Source of the DNA: Micromonosporaceae bacterium
GTDB lineage: Bacteria > Actinomycetota > Actinomycetes > Mycobacteriales > Micromonosporaceae
NCBI GenBank assembly: GCA_019690055.1
Contig: JADGGF010000110.1
Span: 1 to 10,709, forward strand
Length of the DNA stretch: 10,709 nt
Direction: 5' to 3'
Both the position numbers and the translations under genes were made by a program. The notes below the pieces were generated by a model. It had not been told where the DNA came from, did not search any database, and was given only the letters and a program-made list of their open reading frames with translations. Shown here piece by piece: positions 6,052 through 10,709 of this stretch (its first letter is position 1; the number at the start of each line of letters is the position of its first letter).

Positions 6052-6794
6052 GGCGCACCTCCCTCCGCCTGTCCCATGGGTACCTCGTGAGAAGCGTCCC
6101 GAACCGCCTCGGACGCTTGTCGCAACATTGCGGATCGGACGCCTGGTGCCGCGGCGGGGTTCCCGGCCCCGGCGACGGGTTCGCCAGGATCGATCGACTT
6201 ACTTGCTCCTATAGAACTGTCGGCGGCCGAACCCTTCGGTCGGTCCGCCACGCGGAGATGCCCGAGCAGGGCCGCCAGCCGCGCCCGGCCCCGGGCGCAC
6301 CGACTCTTGACCGTGCCCTCGGCCACGCCGAGAATCTCGGCGATCTCCGCCACCGAATACCCCTGCATCTCCAGCAGCACCAACGGAACCCGCTGCTCGG
6401 CCGGGAGCTGGGCCAGGGCGGCCCAGACCTCCCGGGCAGTGTCCTGGTCGGGGAGCGCCGCGACCGGCTCCCGGTTCGGCGGCAGGTCCGCCAGCCCGAC
6501 GGCGGGCCGCGCCTGCCGTCGCCGGACCCGGTCGAGGCATGCGTTGACGACGATCCGGTGCAGCCAGGTCGTGACCGCGGAGTCACCCCGAAATCGATCC
6601 GCCGCCCGGTACGCCGAGATCAGCGCCTCCTGCAACGCGTCGGCGGCCTCCTCGCGGTCGCCGAGAGTACGCAGCGCCACCGCCCACAATCGATCCCGGT
6701 GCCGACGTACCAGCTCCCCGAACGCGTCGGGATCACCGGCCACGTGGGCGGACAGCAGGTCGGCGTCGGTGGAGTGCTCCGCGCGACCGGTCAT
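6048..6794 (-). CDS. sigM: ECF RNA polymerase sigma factor SigM
   Basis: 248 residues from the ATG at 6794. The frame is open to an ATG at 6839, but MTGRAEHSTDADLL is the natural ECF N terminus; neither start has a clear ribosome site. Region 2 (about 23-92) includes the GDREEAADALQEALISAYRAADRFRG stretch and the highly conserved TTWLHRIVVNACLDRVRRR (75-93). Region 4 (about 122-180) has LPAEQRVPLVLLEMQGYSVAEIAEILGVAEGTVKSRCARGRARLAALL, the -35-binding helix-turn-helix. WLHRIVVNACLDR and MQGYS plus LGVAEGTVKSRCAR closely match mycobacterial SigM. Unusually, about 68 residues follow region 4; they look disordered and include a patch of codons rare in this genome (6187-6220). SigM acts with the anti-sigma factor encoded immediately downstream. 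A terminator-like hairpin separates it from the upstream pseudokinase gene. Confidence 0.93.
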   Translation of the reverse strand: MTGRAEHSTDADLLSAHVAGDPDAFGELVRRHRDRLWAVALRTLGDREEAADALQEALISAYRAADRFRGDSAVTTWLHRIVVNACLDRVRRRQARPAVGLADLPPNREPVAALPDQDTAREVWAALAQLPAEQRVPLVLLEMQGYSVAEIAEILGVAEGTVKSRCARGRARLAALLGHLRVADRPKGSAADSSIGASKSIDPGEPVAGAGNPAAAPGVRSAMLRQASEAVRDASHEVPMGQAEGGAP

Positions 6795-6845
6795 GGCGAA
6801 GAATGTATCGGTCCCGGTCCGCCGAGGCGGCGACACCATCGGAAG

Positions 6846-6863
6846 CGCCAGCGAGCGCCGGCG
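6846..6863 (-). terminator. Possible terminator between pseudokinase gene and sigM
   Basis: On the minus strand CGCCGGC-gctc-GCTGGCG forms a 7-bp stem with one G-T wobble. It begins about 10 bases after the pseudokinase stop and about 50 bases before the sigM ATG. No T tract is present. It may end the upstream transcript and leave sigM to a promoter in 6795-6845; CCGATACATTC near 6801-6811 could be a -10, but I see no -35. Confidence 0.35.
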
Positions 6864-6873
6864 AGGACCAGAA

Positions 6874-8418
6874 TTACTGGCCCGCCGAGGTCAGGACCTC
6901 GACCTCGTTGACCGTGATCTGGTAGTTGCCGGGTGATACCTCGGGCAGCATCGTGATCCAGACCAGGAGGTACTGCACGGTCTCCTGGTTCGGAACCGGG
7001 AAGGTGATCGTCGTGCCCTCGAAGTTCTCCAGTTCCGGGCCCAGCGCGCTGTAGGTCGACGCGATCTGCTCGTCGCCCGCGCTGGTGTTACCCGGATCGG
7101 ATGGCCCCGACCGGAGTGCGACCGATGCACCGCCTTGCGTGGTGAGCACCCGCACGGCGTCCACCCGGGTCGGTGCGCCCAAGTCGATGAGAATGCCCAT
7201 CCCGGGCTTGATCAGGCCGAAGTCCGGGCTGACGTATTGGTCCGTGCTCCACCCGGTGGACGGGTCGCCGTCGACGAGGTACTCCACACCCTCGAGCTCG
7301 GTTCGGTCGCCGTCCGGCGGGTCCACGATGCGTACCTGATCCGGAGTCAGGGCGATCGGTTGCGGCACGACGGAGGGCGCGGTGCTCGGCGTGGGCTCGG
7401 TGATCTGGTCGGTGGGCTCCGTCGAGGAGCCGGACAGCAACCGAATAACCGTGTAGATGCCAGCACCAGCGATCACGGCGAGCAGGAGCACACCGGCGAG
7501 GAGCTTGCCCGTGGCGCGGCGACGCCCGCCGGAGTCCGCCTGGAATCCCATCGGTCCCGGTGGCGGACTGTCCTCCCAGCCCATGTCCGAGTACTCATCG
7601 CTGTCGTACCCGGGATCGGTCGAGACGAGCCGGGCGAACTCGGCCGCGAGGGGGCCGGCCTCGGGCGGGGCGACCTGCGGATCGATCAGTTCGGCGGCGA
7701 TCTCGTCAAGGTGGCGGGGTATGCCGCCGCGGACCTGCCGAGCCCGGAGCGGCCGCCCATGGGCATCGCGGAGAGCATCGGGCAGGGTCGAGCGGCCCGC
7801 TTCGACGTACGGCCAGTGGCCGGTGAGGCAGGCGTACAGGACTGCGCCGACCGCCCGGACGTCGAACTCGGGGTCGCTGGGTGCGTCCGCGTGGGCGTCG
7901 AGGAGCACGACGCGGCCGTCGTCGGCGATCAGAATCGTGCCGGGGTGAACGTTGCCGTGCACGATGCCGGCGACGTGCAGCGCGGAGACCGCCTCGGACA
8001 CCGCGTGCGTCACCAACGTCGCCCGCTCGCTGTCCAGGGGACCCTGGCTCAGTACGTCGCGCAGGGCGACGCCCGGCACCCACTCCCGGATCAGGTAAGC
8101 GCGATGACCCTCGTCGATGGCATCGTAGACCGACACGAGGTGGGGATGGACCAGCCGACTCGCGGCGACCGCGGCGGTGAGCATGCCGGCGGCCGCTTCG
8201 CCGCCGGGTTGGCGGATCACGAGGGCCACCGGTCGGCGCAACACCGTGTCGACACCACGCCAGATCTGTCGGCCCGCGGTGTCGGTCCCCACGTGCTCCT
8301 CGAGGCGGTACCGATCGGCCAGCACCTCACCCGCCGCCGCAGCGCCGTACGTCATGACTCCTGGGACCGACGGGTACCCGCCGGTGCCGGTGCGGCGCGC
8401 GTCGCCTGCGTGGGTCAC
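6874..8418 (-). CDS. Membrane pseudokinase, MurJ/MviN partner
   Basis: 514 residues from the GTG at 8418, chosen because GAGGAGG lies 4 bases upstream. The ATG at 8355 has its AGGAG only 2 bases away. The cytoplasmic region (about 32-270) has the protein-kinase fold, but every catalytic motif is broken: VAVK is VALV (no Lys), the HRD loop is H154-G-N156 with His for the catalytic-loop Lys, and DFG is D174-A-H176. It therefore should not phosphorylate. A membrane helix spans 305-328 after GGRRRATGK. Then comes a Thr/Pro/Ser spacer and an extracytoplasmic beta-rich domain (about 360-514) with VDGDPSTGWSTDQY, like discoidin/F5-8C carbohydrate-binding folds. In mycobacteria the same three parts are fused to the C terminus of MurJ (MviN, Rv3910), where the pseudokinase is phosphorylated by PknB and recruits FhaA. 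Here murJ is a separate gene just upstream, so this protein probably acts with MurJ in trans (inference). Confidence 0.9.
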   Translation of the reverse strand: MTHAGDARRTGTGGYPSVPGVMTYGAAAAGEVLADRYRLEEHVGTDTAGRQIWRGVDTVLRRPVALVIRQPGGEAAAGMLTAAVAASRLVHPHLVSVYDAIDEGHRAYLIREWVPGVALRDVLSQGPLDSERATLVTHAVSEAVSALHVAGIVHGNVHPGTILIADDGRVVLLDAHADAPSDPEFDVRAVGAVLYACLTGHWPYVEAGRSTLPDALRDAHGRPLRARQVRGGIPRHLDEIAAELIDPQVAPPEAGPLAAEFARLVSTDPGYDSDEYSDMGWEDSPPPGPMGFQADSGGRRRATGKLLAGVLLLAVIAGAGIYTVIRLLSGSSTEPTDQITEPTPSTAPSVVPQPIALTPDQVRIVDPPDGDRTELEGVEYLVDGDPSTGWSTDQYVSPDFGLIKPGMGILIDLGAPTRVDAVRVLTTQGGASVALRSGPSDPGNTSAGDEQIASTYSALGPELENFEGTTITFPVPNQETVQYLLVWITMLPEVSPGNYQITVNEVEVLTSAGQ

Positions 8419-8880
8419 CCGTCCTCCTCGCGGAACCCGCAACCAATACCCGGCGCCCTCCGGTCCGCTCCCCGCTCACCCTGACGACGGCATCCCGGCT
8501 GCGGCGCAGAGTCCCACCGACCCTATGCGGAGCCGGCAAGTGTCTGTTTCGCTGTGTGTCCTTACTCTATGTGGTGCCACTCTATGCGCTGGCCCGACCG
8601 CACCCTGGGATGCACCCCGCGCGCCGTGCACGCTTCGCCGGCGCCCAGGGGCTGGCGCGGTCGCCTTACAGGTTGCCCTGCCCGGCTGCCCGCGTCCAGC
8701 GCACCGGCGGTGACGAAACGGACCAATCTCGGGTCAACCGAACGGCCACCCGAGTTCGTCCGTTAGTACCCACCAGAATTTCCGGCCTCGGGCCGCGTGG
8801 TCCTGGACCGAGGGTCAGCGTTGTGCGGCGCGGGGTCTCAGAGCGAGCCGGGCCACGCCCGAGCGGAACGAGGGCCGGCA
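8419..8880. other. Intergenic region between murJ and pseudokinase gene
   Basis: 462 bases without a credible gene; the small open frames here have no recognisable content. It should contain the promoter of the pseudokinase gene and any murJ terminator. I see three copies of a CATAGRGT element (separate entry) and an inverted repeat CCTCGG...CCGAGG (8786-8813) with an inner GGTCC/GGACC that could be a weak transcript end. AT content is locally higher around 8541-8590. So the two genes, fused in mycobacteria, are not tightly linked here and may be transcribed separately. Confidence 0.5.
8518..8588 (-). promoter_or_regulatory. Three CATAGRGT elements, -10-like boxes
   Basis: On the minus strand CGCATAGGGT (8520-8529), CACATAGAGT (8564-8573) and CGCATAGAGT (8579-8588) form three near-identical direct repeats. 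Each contains TAGRRT, the actinobacterial -10 consensus. The two distal copies are 15 bases apart. No good TTGAC-like -35 is seen; CAGACA (8541-8546) lies 15 bases before the proximal TAGGGT, a little short. They lie 100-170 bases before the pseudokinase GTG. They could be overlapping promoters or operator half-sites. Confidence 0.4.
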
Positions 8881-10709
8881 TTACCGCCCGATGCGGGAGC
8901 GGATCATGCCGATCAGCTCGTTCACCTCTGGGACCCGCAACCAGGTGGCGGCCCCGAGGTAGGCGCCGATGAGGATCGGTCCGCACAGCAGGAGCTGGAG
9001 GACGCTCGCGCCCTTGCCGTCACCCCAGAGCACGGACATCGTGATGAGCACGGCGGTTGTCGGGACGGCGGCGATCAGTCCGGCGAGGGCCAGCCGGATC
9101 AGCGTCACGAATACCCGCCGCATCCCGAGGCGACCGATGCGCTGGCGCAGCAAGAGGTAGCCCACGGCGGCGGCGACCACGAACGACACGGAGTTGCCGA
9201 ACATCAGGCCGGCGGCGACCAGGGCGGCGTCCAGGATGATGTACAGCAGCAGGTCGATGCCGATGCGTACGACCACCACCGGCAGGTTGATCAGCGCCGG
9301 CGTCTTCGTGTCGGGCATGGCGTAGAACGCGAACAGCTGCAGCTGGCTCACGGCGAACGGGATGAGGCCCAGACCGGCGACGGCGATCACCCACCCGGTG
9401 TTCACCGCGTCCTTGTGGTCGTAGTTGCCCCACTCGAAGAGAGTGACCGCGAGCGGTCGACCCAGCACGAGGTATGCCATCGTGGCGGGGACGAGGACGA
9501 CCGCGGTCAGCCGGGTCCCGAGCGACAGCAGGTCGGCCAGGTCGGTGTGGCGTTGCTCGGCCGCGGCCGCGGACATGCGGGGCATCAGCGCGGTGATCAC
9601 CGATACCGCGATGATGCCGTGAGCCATCATGAAGATCAGGAACGCGTTGTTGTAGACCATCGGTCCGGCGGCGCCCGCCGCGGCCGCGGCTCGGCCGGCG
9701 AGGGTGAAGACCACGAGGACCGCCACCTGGCTCACGGCCACGTAGCCGAGCATCCAGCCGCCCATCCCAGCCAGCTCGCGCAGGTGCAGCTCCCGGAAGT
9801 CCCAGCGCCAGCGCCACCGGAAGCCGACTCGCCGGAGCGCGGGCAGCAGCCCGGCCGCCTGGACCACGATGCCGAACGTCGTCCCGAGGCCGAGCAGCGC
9901 GATCTGGGTGGCCGACACACTCGTCGGGTCGGTCTTGACGATGTCGGGGGTGAGCAGGAACGCCCCGCACATCGTGATCACGACGAGGTTGTTCAGGATG
10001 GGGGCGAACGTCGGCATCGCGAAGTGGCCGCGTGTGTTGAGCACCGCCCCGAACAAAGCCGCAACCCCGTAGAAGAAGATCATCGGGAGCAGCAGGTACG
10101 CGAGCGTGGTGATCAGGCGCCGGTCCGCCGCGCTGTGGTCGCTCGCCACGAGAGCGGTGAACAGCGGGGCGCAGAGCACGGCGACCACCGTGGCTCCGGC
10201 CAGGAACACCGCGGCCAGGCTGAGCAGGCGCTGGGTGTAGGCCTCGCCCCGGTCGCTGTCACGCTTTCGCGCCCGCACCAGCAGCGGCACCACGACGCTG
10301 GTGAGAACCCCGCCGAGCAGGAGCTCGTACACCATGCCGGGCAGGATGTTGGCCAGCGTGTACGCGTCGCCGACCGCTGCCGCCCCGATCGCGGCGCCGA
10401 TCGCCGCGGTCCGGATGAAGCCGGTGATCCGGCTGATGATGCTGCCCAGCGCCATGACGCTGCTGTGCTTGGCGACCGACGCGCCGGCGCCGTCCGCGCC
10501 GTCCGGATCGGCCGGCGCACCCCGGGGTGGCTCCTTCGGTGGGCTCTGCGCCGCCCACGGCGGCTCGGTCCCCGCGGCGTACGGCCTCTCCGAGGTGTAC
10601 GGCCTTTCCGAGGCGTGCGGGCTCCCCGCGGAGTAGGACGGGGGCGGACCGTACGACGAGGGCGCGCCGGACGAGGTGGGCGGGACGGACGAGGTGGGCG
10701 GGACGGAGG
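8881..10709 (-). CDS. murJ: MurJ/MviN lipid II flippase (N terminus off window)
   Basis: A frame of 608 complete codons open through the right edge. The ATG at 10455 is internal: the text before it reads GASVAKHSSV, running directly into MALGSIISRITGFIRT, the usual first helix of actinobacterial MurJ. The core of about 520 residues carries the MOP-superfamily signature: SRITGFIRT with its conserved arginines, GMVYELLLGGVLTSVVVPLLVRA, FYGVAALFGAVLNTRGHFAMPTFAPILNNLVVI, and a succession of about 14 hydrophobic helices. It flips lipid-linked peptidoglycan precursor across the membrane. There is no pseudokinase fused to the C terminus, unlike mycobacterial MviN; the sequence ends IGMIRSRIGR. The N-terminal extension is at least 85 residues, cytoplasmic and rich in Pro, Ser, Tyr and Ala, with two hexapeptide-type repeats. 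The true start lies beyond the window. Confidence 0.95.
   Translation of the reverse strand, partial: SVPPTSSVPPTSSGAPSSYGPPPSYSAGSPHASERPYTSERPYAAGTEPPWAAQSPPKEPPRGAPADPDGADGAGASVAKHSSVMALGSIISRITGFIRTAAIGAAIGAAAVGDAYTLANILPGMVYELLLGGVLTSVVVPLLVRARKRDSDRGEAYTQRLLSLAAVFLAGATVVAVLCAPLFTALVASDHSAADRRLITTLAYLLLPMIFFYGVAALFGAVLNTRGHFAMPTFAPILNNLVVITMCGAFLLTPDIVKTDPTSVSATQIALLGLGTTFGIVVQAAGLLPALRRVGFRWRWRWDFRELHLRELAGMGGWMLGYVAVSQVAVLVVFTLAGRAAAAAGAAGPMVYNNAFLIFMMAHGIIAVSVITALMPRMSAAAAEQRHTDLADLLSLGTRLTAVVLVPATMAYLVLGRPLAVTLFEWGNYDHKDAVNTGWVIAVAGLGLIPFAVSQLQLFAFYAMPDTKTPALINLPVVVVRIGIDLLLYIILDAALVAAGLMFGNSVSFVVAAAVGYLLLRQRIGRLGMRRVFVTLIRLALAGLIAAVPTTAVLITMSVLWGDGKGASVLQLLLCGPILIGAYLGAATWLRVPEVNELIGMIRSRIGR
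10580..10615 (-). repeat. 18-bp tandem repeat in murJ N-terminal extension
   Basis: Two adjacent 18-base units (10580-10597 and 10598-10615) match at 16 of 18 positions and encode SERPY-T/A-type hexapeptides in the Pro/Tyr-rich leader of MurJ. In-frame unit length keeps the reading frame open. Confidence 0.75.
10671..10706 (-). repeat. Perfect 18-bp tandem repeat in murJ leader
   Basis: Units 10671-10688 and 10689-10706 are identical (ACGAGGTGGGCGGGACGG on the plus strand) and encode S-V-P-P-T-S hexapeptides on the minus strand. The array reaches the window edge and may continue. A diverged partial copy seems to lie at about 10655-10670. The identity of the units suggests recent expansion. 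Confidence 0.75.

Noticed and set aside
4888..6090. 400-codon plus-strand frame antisense to the anti-sigma gene
   Set aside because: Repetitive Gly/Arg/Ala text caused by the repeat linker; the minus-strand frame has a coupled start, a membrane helix and synteny.
7135..8484. 449-codon plus-strand frame antisense to the pseudokinase
   Set aside because: No domain or hydrophobic pattern; the opposite strand encodes a clear kinase fold, membrane helix and extracytoplasmic domain.
10453..10455. ATG at 10455 as the murJ start
   Set aside because: The residues upstream, in the same open frame, match the family sequence before the first helix, so this Met is internal.
1..10709. CRISPR array, tRNA, rRNA, insertion sequence or prophage genes
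   Set aside because: No spaced repeat array, tRNA cloverleaf, transposase or phage-like protein was recognisable; the Tn5 end at the left is library adapter, not a resident transposon.

Overview
The window looks like a piece of a high-GC actinobacterial chromosome, most likely from the Micromonosporales. Evidence for this is the very high GC, GC-rich third codon positions, the protein sequences and the gene order. The order murJ / pseudokinase / sigM / anti-sigma factor / trxB / trxA / cwlM-like amidase matches the conserved origin-proximal block of actinobacteria (mycobacterial equivalents: mviN, sigM, the RsmA gene, trxB2, trxC, cwlM, with parB and parA next to them). parA and parB are not in the window, but they would be expected just to the left. 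Two parS-like palindromes (703-716 and 2219-2234) support that placement.

Left part (1-743): bases 8-41 match the Illumina Nextera read-2 adapter with its Tn5 mosaic end almost perfectly, followed by a run of nine G. The left edge is therefore very probably a contig end carrying adapter sequence. Bases 42-702 hold no gene I can support. A perfect parS follows.

Plus-strand genes (744-2354): a HIT-like protein with a degraded histidine motif and a GNAT-type acetyltransferase. The second parS lies inside the GNAT reading frame, and the GNAT 3' end overlaps the 3' end of the convergent amidase gene.

Minus-strand block (10709 down to 2276): in transcription order, murJ (lipid II flippase, N terminus beyond the right edge), a membrane pseudokinase with an extracytoplasmic beta-rich domain, sigM, its probable anti-sigma factor (4-bp overlap), trxB, trxA and a cytoplasmic cwlM-like amidase. 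A textbook SigR-type promoter (GGGAAT-N18-GTT) sits upstream of trxB, so the thioredoxin pair is probably induced by disulfide stress. A strong hairpin after trxA separates it from cwlM.

Taken together the block links peptidoglycan precursor control (MurJ, pseudokinase, CwlM), envelope or stress transcription (SigM and its anti-sigma factor), thiol redox balance (TrxB/TrxA) and chromosome segregation (parS). I did not find a convincing new system. The most useful observations are the adapter artefact, the parS sites, the SigR-type promoter, the stand-alone MurJ-partner pseudokinase and the unusual tails of SigM, the anti-sigma factor and MurJ.
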